Part shown: positions 18,145 to 26,904 of the stretch, one piece after another
Position numbering within the stretch: the stretch's first letter is position 1
How the letters are laid out: the number at the start of each line of letters is the position of its first letter
Assembly: GCA_019358855.1 (NCBI GenBank)
Contig: JAHHII010000001.1
Location: 124,001 to 188,000 of the forward strand
Direction: 5' to 3'
DNA: 64,000 bases
DNA from: Timaviella obliquedivisa GSE-PSE-MK23-08B
Lineage (GTDB): Bacteria; Cyanobacteriota; Cyanobacteriia; Elainellales; Elainellaceae
The notes under the pieces: generated by a model
The model's database searches: none
Told to the model about the DNA's origin: nothing
Seen by the model: the letters and a program-made list of their open reading frames with translations, nothing else
Program-made: the position numbers and the translations under genes

Positions 18145-18546
18145 TCATTTCAGCAAACAAGTCTCTAGTTCAGAATATTGAGCAAACGAGCGATCGACAC
18201 TGGCAAGCTTTGCCCCATATTCTAAAGCCGTAGCAATAATGAGGCGATCGAATGGATCTTTGTGAGTGGGAGACAAATCAACAGCACGAGCCGCGATCGC
18301 TTCGGTCATTGGCAACACCTCAACTCCCGCAGGTGTTAAAGCCTCACGAAACCAATCTTGCGCAGTAGAGGGGAGTCTAATACGTCCCTTTTTATGAGCC
18401 AGGGCAATTTCATAGCATGAGATTGGGGAAACCCCGACACAAGCCGCAGCCTTAATAGAGTCAAGCCAGCGAGACGGAAATTGATCAAAGTTAGCATTGA
18501 TCAGCCAAAGCCAAATATGAGTATCAAGAACAATTATTTCAGACAT
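18145..18546 (-). CDS. vapC: VapC-type PIN-domain toxin
   Basis: A 133-residue PIN-domain ribonuclease. The acidic metal-binding residues expected of VapC are present: Asp 8 in IIVLDTHIW, the Glu in ISCYEIA, and the Asp residues in HKDPFDRLIIATAL and KLASVDRSF. Such toxins cleave tRNA or rRNA. I start it at the ATG at 18546; a TTG two codons earlier is less likely. It overlaps the preceding antitoxin gene by 13 bases, a typical VapBC operon. The module looks intact. Confidence 0.88.
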   Translation of the reverse strand: MSEIIVLDTHIWLWLINANFDQFPSRWLDSIKAAACVGVSPISCYEIALAHKKGRIRLPSTAQDWFREALTPAGVEVLPMTEAIAARAVDLSPTHKDPFDRLIIATALEYGAKLASVDRSFAQYSELETCLLK

Positions 18547-18770
18547 TCCCAATCTTCTTCATCCACAATCGGACTGACAATATCTCCTAAAATTTCCACT
18601 TTCCCTGCCATGTCAGTCGGAAAAGTGCGCCGTTTTACAGGTAATGTTTTCTCCTCCAGAACTGTCACCTCCAAAACTGTCACAATTAGACGTGCTGATT
18701 CTACTGAGGGCTGTTCCCCTAGCCACTTCACTTGACCATTTTCGTAAATTGCTTCATAGCTTTTTAGCAT
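18534..18770 (-). CDS. vapB: VapB-like antitoxin
   Basis: A 78-residue protein directly upstream of, and overlapping, the VapC-type toxin. The N-terminus (KSYEAIYENGQVKWLGEQP) resembles the antitoxins with an AF2212/VapB-like beta fold that start with a short 'Y-NG-(I/V)-W' strand. The acidic C-terminus (PIVDEEDWECLK) would wrap the toxin. Function is inferred from operon position and size. Confidence 0.75.
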   Translation of the reverse strand: MLKSYEAIYENGQVKWLGEQPSVESARLIVTVLEVTVLEEKTLPVKRRTFPTDMAGKVEILGDIVSPIVDEEDWECLK

Positions 18771-18791
18771 GGCTGGTTTCCTCTGTATAAA

Positions 18792-19070
18792 TTAAGGCTG
18801 CGATCGCGTTAAGACATATTGATGAATTACACTTGCGGCAAAAATTGGCACGGAAAGACCTGCCTGTTGTGCCAAAACTTGAAGCGATCGCAAATCACTC
18901 GCAGGGAGTTCAATCTTGACTTCCTCTAACCCTGCTGATAATTCTGCTACATAGGCTTGAGCATAGCTTTGGTAGCGTTGCATCTCTTGTGATCTATCCG
19001 GCACAGAATTCCACTCATCGGCTTCTATAGATTCTAGGACTGCCTGTTCTTCAGGATCTAAAAGGAGCAT
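18792..19070 (-). CDS. CopG-like antitoxin without adjacent toxin
   Basis: A 92-residue protein. The acidic N-terminal half (LDPEEQAVLESIEADEW) and the C-terminal ribbon-helix-helix-like part (VKIELPASDLRSLQVLAQQA, then GLSVPIFAASVIHQYV) match CopG/BrnA-type antitoxins. A GGGAG Shine-Dalgarno lies about ten bases before the ATG. No toxin gene adjoins it: the next gene downstream is the VapB antitoxin. It is either an orphan antitoxin or part of a three-gene set with VapBC. Confidence 0.65.
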   Translation of the reverse strand: MLLLDPEEQAVLESIEADEWNSVPDRSQEMQRYQSYAQAYVAELSAGLEEVKIELPASDLRSLQVLAQQAGLSVPIFAASVIHQYVLTRSQP

Positions 19071-19138
19071 AGTTTTAGTCTCCCAAGTATTTTTTCTTCA
19101 TCTTACGGCATGGATATCAGTTACAGAAATCAGCCAAT

Positions 19139-19164
19139 AAAAAAGGTGGACTCGTTAGCCCACC
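19139..19164 (-). terminator. Intrinsic terminator of the pil operon
   Basis: On the minus strand an 8-bp stem (ggtgggct / agtccacc, one G-U pair) with loop AACG is followed directly by six T residues (19144-19139). It lies 34 bases after the pilQ stop and closes the pilMNOQ transcript. Confidence 0.85.
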
Positions 19165-19197
19165 CAAAAAAGGAGTCAGTTGTTCCAGTTAGCCTGT

Positions 19198-21582
19198 TTA
19201 GGGCTGCACACCTTGACGTTGTAAAAGCTGCTGAGTTTCTGGCATGGGCGTATAGCGATAGCCAAAGTTAGAAGTGTCATCATCATTCAAGATCTGGGGG
19301 GTGAGAAGCACAATCACTTCACGCCGACTGTTTTCTCGGCTGGTGCTTCTAAACAGTGCGCCCAGAATGGGAATGTCACCTAAAATTGGCACCTTGGTAA
19401 TGGTGGTGCGATCGCTGTCTTGGATAATTCCCGAAACAATCAGGGTTTGACCATCGCGGAGACGTAGCCGCCCAGTGTCTAAATTTCGCCGATTCAAAAG
19501 CGTAATCGTGTTTGAGCCACCATTACCCAACCGAATTTCGCGGGTTTCAAAAGGCGATGTTACAGAAGGATTGATGTTCAAAGAAACAAAGCCGTTGTCA
19601 TCAATGCGATCGACTGCAACCGTTAGTGTTAATCCCGCGTTAGCCTTCTCAATCTCTGTATTTGTAACGGTTTCGTTATTGGTAGAGGTTCGTGTTTCGA
19701 GAACGTTAGTGATCACTTCCTGTCCTAGCTCTACCTGTGCCTGTTCCCCTTCCTGAATGACCAACGTTGGATCAGTCAGAATTTTGGCATTGCCACTCAC
19801 AACCTGTGCTTGCAAACCTGCCAAGAACCGAGAGGGGTATTGGAACAGACTTGGCAAAGCCGATTGAACTGTAGACGCAGTGCCCTGAGTAAAAGTAATT
19901 TCTCCAGTCTGAGCATTACGGGCAATTACCGTTGGCGTTCCAGGCTCAAAATCAGTGACACCAGGACGCAATGGGTTATCGTTCTGACCTAGGGGGGGAA
20001 CGGGTTGAAGAAAGGTCGCATCGGTATTGGTAAAGCGTCCCTGATCGACTACGCCGCCACCACCACCCGGAACAACTAACTGTTGAGTCGCATCCAAGAA
20101 TGGCGCATTTCCTGCGTAGGGATTATTAATGGTTGGCGGGCTATTCAAGCTGTTGCGCGCTTGATCTGCTGTTGCTGGATTAGTCCGACCGTAGTTGAAA
20201 ACTGCCGCGCCTCGGTCAACTAAAAAGAAGCCATTCCCGGCACCAAACGAAAAGCTGGTGCTGAAGTTATCGGTTGCAAGCAAATTAATATCGACGATTT
20301 TAACGTTGACTGCAACTTGACGTTGGCGTAAGTCGAGCTGTCCTAGCATTGAGGCAGCCATTGCAACCTGATTAGGGCTGCCGACTAAAGTCACAGAGTT
20401 GAGCCGGGGGTCAGCCGTGACTGACAAACCTCGAAGCACTAAGGGACTTATTCCCTGCTCAACTGAAACAGTATCAACACGGGGAGGGTTAGGCTCTCTA
20501 ATTGTGCGGCTCAACCCGGTTTCTTCATCTCGTTCTGTAACAATCCGCTCTCCACCTTCAAAAAACTGTCTTGTCTCAGCTCCTAAAGTTGCGAGGTAAG
20601 TCGCAGCACTAAGAGCCGTAGTTTGATTAACTCGAATCGTCCGAGTAAGAACGTTACGTGCAGAATCGGGCAATCGAGGACTGACAAAAATAGTTCTTCC
20701 TGCTCGGTTTGCTTCTAATCCTGCAACCCGCAAAACATAGTTAAAGACGTTCTGGACAGGTTCGTTCTCAATATCAAGTGAGATTTTAGCCCCCGCGCTA
20801 GTTGTAGAACCGTCGGAAGGCGCAGTAGGTGCAGCGGCAGCAGATTGATCGGCTGCAACGCTTTCATCTATGTAAGCAACATTCATGCCAGCGGCACGGG
20901 CAAGGAGAGACAGGACATCGCGCACGGGTGCATCGCGCAGCACCAAACGAGGAACAACTTCATTGGTTCCCAAGTTAATTTCTGAAGGAGAAGAATCGAT
21001 GCTTGATACCGACTGGTCGCCTAAAGGAGGCGCGATCGCCCTCGGTTGAGTCGGCGGTACACTTTGCCCCGGTGCAACTCCAGGAGAACCCGGTAATGCT
21101 GGTGGCGGCTGACTCTGGGCAATTTGATTCGGAACAGACTGGTTCGGTAGAGGCAGACTAGGCGATGCAGCGGCACTGCCTGCGCCACCCACATTTAGCG
21201 TAATCAAACCCGAATCTTGACTCACCTGACCCGATGGGGCAGCATTCTCTCCGCTGACTTCCACCCGCACACTGTTACCATCCAACTGCGTTACCGACAC
21301 CGAACTAATGCCGGGAGCCGGATCGTTCTTCAAAAAGCCATTGCCAGCAGAGAGTTTTAGCTCCGTGTTAATAATGTCGGCAATCAAGGCATTGCCTCGG
21401 CTGACGGTAAAGACCTGGGGGCGATCGCCATTCTTGGTTTGCAGTACCACCTGAACGCCGCCATCTGTCTGCTTCAACTGCACATCAGTAATCTGCGTTG
21501 AAGCAGCCTGGGCAGCCTGAGATGCCATCATCACCAAAGCTACACCACCAATTACACTACCAAATCCAAGATGCCGTTTCAC
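19198..21582 (-). CDS. pilQ: Type IV pilus secretin PilQ
   Basis: A 794-residue outer-membrane secretin through which the pilus fibre passes and which also supports DNA uptake. Signal peptide about 1-26 (ending AAQA), an AMIN domain (about 28-130) that anchors to peptidoglycan, a Pro/Ser linker, STN/secretin N0-N1 domains (about 210-430), and the C-terminal secretin barrel (about 590-780) with the family signature VPILGDIPILGALFR (about 730-745) and EVIVLLTPQIL. The start is GTG at 21582, supported by an excellent AAGGAGGAG six bases upstream. Last gene of pilMNOQ. Confidence 0.95.
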   Translation of the reverse strand: MKRHLGFGSVIGGVALVMMASQAAQAASTQITDVQLKQTDGGVQVVLQTKNGDRPQVFTVSRGNALIADIINTELKLSAGNGFLKNDPAPGISSVSVTQLDGNSVRVEVSGENAAPSGQVSQDSGLITLNVGGAGSAAASPSLPLPNQSVPNQIAQSQPPPALPGSPGVAPGQSVPPTQPRAIAPPLGDQSVSSIDSSPSEINLGTNEVVPRLVLRDAPVRDVLSLLARAAGMNVAYIDESVAADQSAAAAPTAPSDGSTTSAGAKISLDIENEPVQNVFNYVLRVAGLEANRAGRTIFVSPRLPDSARNVLTRTIRVNQTTALSAATYLATLGAETRQFFEGGERIVTERDEETGLSRTIREPNPPRVDTVSVEQGISPLVLRGLSVTADPRLNSVTLVGSPNQVAMAASMLGQLDLRQRQVAVNVKIVDINLLATDNFSTSFSFGAGNGFFLVDRGAAVFNYGRTNPATADQARNSLNSPPTINNPYAGNAPFLDATQQLVVPGGGGGVVDQGRFTNTDATFLQPVPPLGQNDNPLRPGVTDFEPGTPTVIARNAQTGEITFTQGTASTVQSALPSLFQYPSRFLAGLQAQVVSGNAKILTDPTLVIQEGEQAQVELGQEVITNVLETRTSTNNETVTNTEIEKANAGLTLTVAVDRIDDNGFVSLNINPSVTSPFETREIRLGNGGSNTITLLNRRNLDTGRLRLRDGQTLIVSGIIQDSDRTTITKVPILGDIPILGALFRSTSRENSRREVIVLLTPQILNDDDTSNFGYRYTPMPETQQLLQRQGVQP

Positions 21583-21624
21583 GGAACACTCCTCCTTAAA
21601 TATCAGACTGCTGTGGGGTTAGAG

Positions 21625-22470
21625 TTAGGGGCTGGGGGACGGGTTGGGGACTACCGTCGGGACTGCCGCAGGAGCCGCGCCTGCTGGATCATTAACTGCT
21701 GGGGCATTAGCTGCTGGGACATCTGCTGGAGCACTCACTGTAGGAGCAGACTCTTGCTCGATCGGCACTAGAGCAGCAAGCTGAAACCCAGTTATGATTC
21801 GGGTTTCGGGTTGTCCAAGCAATCTGCCCTGCTCGTTGAATAGTACTTCTTGGGTCGAACTATCTAAGTCTGTCTTAAAGTTACTAATCACCAAGAGCGG
21901 CTGTAATCGCTCAATGTTGCGAATAATCGACTGAGTTTGAGGATACGATCCTCTGATTTCTACCTGGTAAACTCGCCGTTCTAAACGGTTATCAACCTCA
22001 GCACCTAAAGACCCATCAGTTACTGGGCCTGAAGCTTCGGCATCCAAATCAAACTTAGAAAGCGTTGCCCGTTTATCGGGGTCAGTAATGCCTGCATTAA
22101 CCGACTGAACCCGCTCATTCACATCTAAAAGCAAAGTATCTACACTTTTTTCAGAAGCAAACAAACTCAAAACATCTGCCCGCAACTGCTCAGCATCTTT
22201 CAGCCTCACGCGGGCATCTTCTATTTGCTTTTTAAATTGCTCTAGGTTTTGCCGTTGCGCTTCTTTAACGGCAATATCTTGGCTTAACTCTTGGTTGCGT
22301 TCCAGGGCAGGCTGCACCAAGTTAGAGAATAAGAGATAGGCTCCTACCAACCCCACCAATGCGACTAGAACACCATTCACCGTTGGGGTTAAAGACAGCC
22401 CGAACAGCTTAGGAAAATCGGGGGTGTCTGCTGTTTCTCCCGAAGGAACAAAATCTCCACCGTAGCTCAT
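21625..22470 (-). CDS. pilO: Type IV pilus inner-membrane protein PilO
   Basis: A 281-residue alignment-subcomplex protein. One membrane helix (about 31-53, GVLVALVGLVGAYLLF) is followed by a coiled coil (55-105) and a ferredoxin-like PilO domain (about 110-230) with YQVEIRGSYPQTQSIIRNIE. The Pro/Ala-rich C-terminus (about 235-281) extends beyond typical PilO. It overlaps pilN by four bases (ATGA), so translation is coupled. Confidence 0.9.
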   Translation of the reverse strand: MSYGGDFVPSGETADTPDFPKLFGLSLTPTVNGVLVALVGLVGAYLLFSNLVQPALERNQELSQDIAVKEAQRQNLEQFKKQIEDARVRLKDAEQLRADVLSLFASEKSVDTLLLDVNERVQSVNAGITDPDKRATLSKFDLDAEASGPVTDGSLGAEVDNRLERRVYQVEIRGSYPQTQSIIRNIERLQPLLVISNFKTDLDSSTQEVLFNEQGRLLGQPETRIITGFQLAALVPIEQESAPTVSAPADVPAANAPAVNDPAGAAPAAVPTVVPNPSPSP

Positions 22471-23318
22471 GGCTTTAAAACTCCTCTATCCCTGAGTGCT
22501 TGAATTCTGCTGGCTAACCCTACCGATAAGGTGCGCTCCAAATCCTGTAGTAGGGCAGAAGCAGGTAACTCGGTCAACGTTGTATCAATGGTATATTCCA
22601 CAACTGGTGGAAATTTAACTTCAACTTGATCGCTAGAGGCAGTTTGTCCTTCTTCTGCCTCAAACGAGATTTTAGTAGGATTTTCGATCAGCTTCGAGGT
22701 TGCTAATTTAGTGTCTTCACTGGTTAAGAATGGCGATCGCTGCAACGTCAGTATGAAATCATTGACTTCGCTAAACGACTTGGCTCGACCCGTCACCCGA
22801 ATTCTTTGAGGTTGAGGAGAAGCCGCTACAACCGGAACCTCAGGCACACCAGGAGAGGGGCTGGCTCCAGGACTGGGGCTAGGACTGGCGGTAACCGGAG
22901 CCGTCACGGGAATCTCTTCGGGCGGCAATTGTTCGATCAGGCTAATTTGTACACCGTTGGGAACGCGATCGCGGATGTCTTGCAGGATGCCCGACCAAGG
23001 CTTAATCCGGTCAAAGACCGTTGCCAGTGCCGTGTTGTCATCTTCGTAGTCTTTCACCCGTTGGGTAATCGCATCCACCTCAGCTTGCTGAGTTTGAATT
23101 ATGGCTAGTTCGCTATCGAGTGCCGCTTGCCGTTGCTCTAGCGTGCCGTTTTGTGACTGCAACAGCGCCCATGCTCCTAGCGCTAAAGCAGGTAGAGCGA
23201 TCGCCACTGCTAACCCAAGATAAAAAGGAGTCTGATTAACAGGGCCTTTTGGCTTAAGAGGGCTTTCAGATTGCCGCTCCGTCCGGTCATTGAGAAAATT
23301 AATATCTAGCGCGTACAT
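22467..23318 (-). CDS. pilN: Type IV pilus inner-membrane protein PilN
   Basis: A 283-residue protein. The N-terminus (MYALDINFLNDR) is the PilM-binding peptide typical of PilN (INLLPxR-like). It is followed by a membrane helix (about 31-53), a coiled coil and a periplasmic domain with TGRAKSFSEVNDFILTLQRS. A Pro/Ser-rich insertion (about 140-165) is unusual. Its ATG follows the pilM stop immediately and its end overlaps pilO. Confidence 0.9.
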   Translation of the reverse strand: MYALDINFLNDRTERQSESPLKPKGPVNQTPFYLGLAVAIALPALALGAWALLQSQNGTLEQRQAALDSELAIIQTQQAEVDAITQRVKDYEDDNTALATVFDRIKPWSGILQDIRDRVPNGVQISLIEQLPPEEIPVTAPVTASPSPSPGASPSPGVPEVPVVAASPQPQRIRVTGRAKSFSEVNDFILTLQRSPFLTSEDTKLATSKLIENPTKISFEAEEGQTASSDQVEVKFPPVVEYTIDTTLTELPASALLQDLERTLSVGLASRIQALRDRGVLKP

Positions 23319-24437
23319 TTACCATGCCTCCCGTAATCCCAAACCCAGAACTACACCCAACCCCGATCGCTGCGCCAACGGAATTTCCTGCGCTACCTCC
23401 AACGACATCGCGGCGATCGGATCAATCGGCGTGGTCGGCAAGCTCAACCGCTGAGAGAAGAACTCATCTAACTGCCCGATCGCTGCCCCCGGCCCCGCTA
23501 GCAAAAGCTGCGCCACCTCAGTGTTTTCACCCTGATTATGGTAAAAGTCGATGGAGCGGCGTAATTCATCCGCCAAATCGCCCAAAATTCGCAGCATCGC
23601 CGTTATCGCTGGGTTAGTGCCGCCTTTAGCAGGCGCATCCATAGAGTGATCCATGGGGCTAGAAGCCGGAACCGTCATGCCTTGCAGTAACTCGGTATTG
23701 CGTGAAGGCGGTAAGTTCATGGCTCGACTCAGCGAGGTTTGAATTTGATAGGTGCCAATCGGAACCGTCCGAGAAAACTGAGGCACTCCATCTACAGCGA
23801 TCGAAATTTCGGTACTTTCAAACTGAATATCCACCAGCGCCACCGCTTCTTGAGGCGAGAACTGCCGCAACTGAGGACGAATGGTTCTAATCAATGAAAA
23901 GCTACTAATTTCTAAAACATCGACCATCAATCCTGCTTGCCGAAATGTTTCTAAATAAGAATTCGTGACATCTTTGCGGGTGGCAACCAGCAACACCTGC
24001 ACTTTCTCAATGCCATCCTCATCCACAAACAAACCCAGCTTTTGGTAATCCACATCTGCCTCTTCCCGAGGGAACGGAAGATACAAACCTGCTTCTTGGT
24101 TCAACACCATTTCTCGCAGTTCGCGGTCATCCAACTCAGCCGGAACCGGAATGATGCGCGTCACCGTGTCTCGACCGCTAGGAATAGCAGTAGCAGCATG
24201 TTTTACCTTTAACTTGCTCTCTGTCAAAATCGATTGGATGATCTCAGCCATGGCTACCGTATCTGCAATCTGACCATCTTGAAAAATGCCTTCCGGCACC
24301 TCTGCCGAAGCCAAGGTCATGAGTTGAAACCCTTGCCCCTTCTTTTTAAGACGCGCTAAATTCACTCGGTCGGGGGTCAGTTCGACACCGACTCCTTTGT
24401 TCTTTTTTGAGAATAAACTTCGGAGGCTACTAACCAC
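23319..24437 (-). CDS. pilM: Type IV pilus assembly protein PilM
   Basis: A 372-residue actin-like cytoplasmic ATPase-fold protein that binds the PilN N-terminus and links the pilus motor to the membrane complex. Visible segments are GVGVELTPDRVNLARLK (16-32), HAATAIPSG, ALVDIQFESTEISI (about 198-211) and LLLAGPGAAIGQLDEF near the C-terminus. First gene of pilMNOQ; the long untranscribed or leader region upstream (24438-25353) presumably carries its promoter. Confidence 0.93.
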   Translation of the reverse strand: MVSSLRSLFSKKNKGVGVELTPDRVNLARLKKKGQGFQLMTLASAEVPEGIFQDGQIADTVAMAEIIQSILTESKLKVKHAATAIPSGRDTVTRIIPVPAELDDRELREMVLNQEAGLYLPFPREEADVDYQKLGLFVDEDGIEKVQVLLVATRKDVTNSYLETFRQAGLMVDVLEISSFSLIRTIRPQLRQFSPQEAVALVDIQFESTEISIAVDGVPQFSRTVPIGTYQIQTSLSRAMNLPPSRNTELLQGMTVPASSPMDHSMDAPAKGGTNPAITAMLRILGDLADELRRSIDFYHNQGENTEVAQLLLAGPGAAIGQLDEFFSQRLSLPTTPIDPIAAMSLEVAQEIPLAQRSGLGVVLGLGLREAW

Positions 24438-25353
24438 AGTTTTTTGTCCGTTAACGCATGAGTTTTAGAAGTGTCAGATCCGCAAAAGCGAGAAAATATG
24501 GGATTGATGCTGTTCAGAATACCCGCTTTAAAGTGAATTGAGCTATTGCCCCAAATTTATTATTTGATGACGCGGGTAACTTGTTTAACAGGAAGGATAC
24601 AAAGCTTAGAAATCCTCTACTTCTCAAGATCCTGTTTAACTAAAGCCAAACGCGATCGCTTTTCTATCTACACTTTGTCGTTAGAGTCGAAACCGGCTTC
24701 CTGAAGGAACTTAGGTTGAGTCTTTTTACTCTACCCCTGGAGGTAACCATTAGTGACAGTCTTAGAGATAGCGTTCTGGCTAAATAGCCTGCATCTGCTG
24801 TCTGCTTGACTTTGACCAATGGCGAACACGATTTATTCTTCCTAATTAAAGAAACAAATCTCTACAGCATTCCCTTATAGACTTTAGATAGGTATGTCAA
24901 ATTTTAGACTTTAAAAATAGGTTTTTAAGGTCACAATTGCACTACTGTGGATGGCTTATCGAAGGCTTAGCGAATAAGCTGCTCAAAGAATAACAGAGGT
25001 TCTGAAAAAGGGATCACGCTGAAGCAAAGGATATGAGCGGCGATCGCTCTACTGAAGCTTACTGAGAAACAATGACTACATCCAATAAATAACCGCAGCG
25101 ATCGCACTTCTATAATATTTTAGTGAACAGTGAAAATTTGCTTCCCGATCTGCCTCAGTAAACTGGTCAGCAAAGCATCAGTAAGACTCTTTACTCTGTT
25201 GCAAATAATACATTGAGCAAAGCTGAAGATAAGGGCAAGAATAGTTCTATGAAAGCTAAAATCCTGTTCCACGAACGCAATAATCTCAGTAAAAAGCATT
25301 AGCATCTTCAACAACAAGTAACAATTAGCACAATACAGACGTAAACTAAATTT
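24438..25353. other. Long gene-free region between pilM and the LpxB-related gene
   Basis: About 915 bases, AT-rich, between two divergent genes. It should hold both promoters. A 65-codon minus-strand frame (25120-25317) is hydrophobic at its N-terminus, but I cannot assign it to a family; it could be a decayed transposase or noise. A plus-strand stretch near 24675-24770 (GGCTTCCTGAAGGAACTTAGG and a following GTTGAGTC/ACTCTAC pair) could fold, but no known RNA family was recognised. Confidence 0.3.
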
Positions 25354-26799
25354 ATGGCTCGTCCATCAATCGATCGCTCATCAGATCATCTCCCCCTAGA
25401 CATTCTGATTCTCTCCAACGGCCCCGGTGAGATCACGACCTGGGTACGCCCTGTTGTCAAAGCGCTGCGTCAACAGCTTGGCGAAGATCGGCAACAGGTT
25501 CGTATTTCTCTCATCTTGTCCCCTTGTCCCAATGCCAGCGGAAGCGAGGCAGCGATCGCCCAGACTTATCCCGAAATCGATCGCATTCAAAGCGCCGATC
25601 GGTTTTTCCCTTTTTTGTTGTGGGGGCAAACAGCCGAGCCTTGGGATTGGCGAAAACAGGGCGTGACGCTTTTTTTAGGGGGCGATCAAATCTTTACCGT
25701 CATCATTGGCAAACGGTTAGGATATCGCACCGTGGTTTACGGCGAGTGGGAAACCCGCTGGCATCGGTGGATCGATCGGTTTGGGGTTATGAAGCCTGAA
25801 CTGATTGAGCGGGTACAATCCCAACACGCGCATAAATTCAGTGTGGTCGGAGATTTAATGGCAGATATTGAGGCAGGCGACTCAACTCAGGATCTTTCTG
25901 AGAGGATGTCCGAGAAGTCTAAATTGCTGTCTGATCCGCCCCCTAAATCCCCCATTCGGGGGGACTTTGAAGGAGGGCTGATGCAGAAGTCCCCCAGAAT
26001 GGGGGGTTGGGGGGCGAGTGCAAGAATCTTTGATACTTCTCAGACATCCTCTGAAGCAAAGGAAGAAATCATCGGCATATTGCCTGGTTCTAAAGGGGCA
26101 AAGCTGGCGCAGGGATTACCCCTAGGATTGGCGATCGCTCACTCCATTTATGGCGATCGTCCTCAAACCCGGTTCGTCATTCCCGTCGCTCCTACCCTTC
26201 ATTTATCGACGCTGGCGAAATTTGCTGACCCGGCACAAAATCCCCTCATTGAACACTTTGGTAATTTCTCCGCAGACCTTATTCAAGATCAAGGACAGCC
26301 TTTTCTACAGATCAAAAAAGAGGGACAACCCACCCCAGTTCGCATCGAACTTTACACCCAATCTCCTGCCTATCCTTTATTAATAAAATGTCGTTTTTGC
26401 TTAACAACCGTTGGAGCCAATACTGCCGAGCTTGGCGCACTAGCAGTTCCCATGATTGTTTTGCTTCCTACTCAACAACTTGATGCCATGCGTTCCTGGG
26501 ATGGTATACCCGGACTTTTAGCAAACCTGCCTGGAGTGGGCACTCTCTTTGCCCGCCTGATTAATCGCTGGTTTCTGCGTAAAACTCGGCTACTGGCTTG
26601 GCCCAACATTTGGGCAGGAAAGATGATTGTGCCAGAACTCGTCGGACACCTAATTCCGCAAGATTTGGCAGAACTGGCGATCGACTGGCTAGATCACCCT
26701 GAAAAGTTAACTTACATTCAAACCCAACTTCGCCAAGTGAGAGGCGATCGGGGTGCAGCACAAAAACTAGCTCAATTAGTGGTGGATTGCTTAAAGTGA
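25354..26799 (+). CDS. LpxB-related glycosyltransferase with in-frame repeat insertion
   Basis: A 481-residue member of the cyanobacterial lipid-A-disaccharide-synthase-related family (GT-B fold). It opens with LDILILSNGPGEITTWVRPV (15-34). FLGGDQIFTVIIGKRLGYRTVVYGEW (about 105-130) and FSVVGDLMADI follow. After the insertion come IIGILPGSKGAKLAQGLPL and, later, LTTVGANTAELGALAVPMIVLLP, all typical of LpxB-like proteins. The donor and acceptor are unknown; the true lpxB acts in lipid A synthesis. Residues about 183-233 derive from an interspersed DNA repeat and look foreign (PPPKSPIRGDFEGG). Without them the protein would be about 430 residues. Confidence 0.75.
   Translation: MARPSIDRSSDHLPLDILILSNGPGEITTWVRPVVKALRQQLGEDRQQVRISLILSPCPNASGSEAAIAQTYPEIDRIQSADRFFPFLLWGQTAEPWDWRKQGVTLFLGGDQIFTVIIGKRLGYRTVVYGEWETRWHRWIDRFGVMKPELIERVQSQHAHKFSVVGDLMADIEAGDSTQDLSERMSEKSKLLSDPPPKSPIRGDFEGGLMQKSPRMGGWGASARIFDTSQTSSEAKEEIIGILPGSKGAKLAQGLPLGLAIAHSIYGDRPQTRFVIPVAPTLHLSTLAKFADPAQNPLIEHFGNFSADLIQDQGQPFLQIKKEGQPTPVRIELYTQSPAYPLLIKCRFCLTTVGANTAELGALAVPMIVLLPTQQLDAMRSWDGIPGLLANLPGVGTLFARLINRWFLRKTRLLAWPNIWAGKMIVPELVGHLIPQDLAELAIDWLDHPEKLTYIQTQLRQVRGDRGAAQKLAQLVVDCLK
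25901..26052 (+). repeat. Palindromic interspersed repeat, copy A, inside a coding region
   Basis: Terminal inverted repeats agaggatgtccgagaagt (25901-25918) and acttctcagacatcctct (26035-26052) match at 17 of 18 positions. Inside is CCCCCTAAATCCCCCATTC, then GACTTTGAAGGAG, then AAGTCCCCCAGAATGGGGGG, a second inverted repeat. Related copies lie at 31050-31140 and 53054-53129. The element is read in frame through the LpxB-related gene. Confidence 0.85.
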
Positions 26800-26904
26800 A
26801 AGGTGTGCGAAAATCGGATAGTCATGGATTGAATCAAACGAGATCCCAACCCTGATTCATTCTGCTCACTTCATGAATGTCGGTTCTTCATCGGTTCTTC
26901 AACA

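Noticed and set aside
25120-25317. 65-codon minus-strand frame as a transposase fragment
   Set aside because: Hydrophobic N-terminus and no recognisable catalytic motif; no inverted repeats. Left unassigned.
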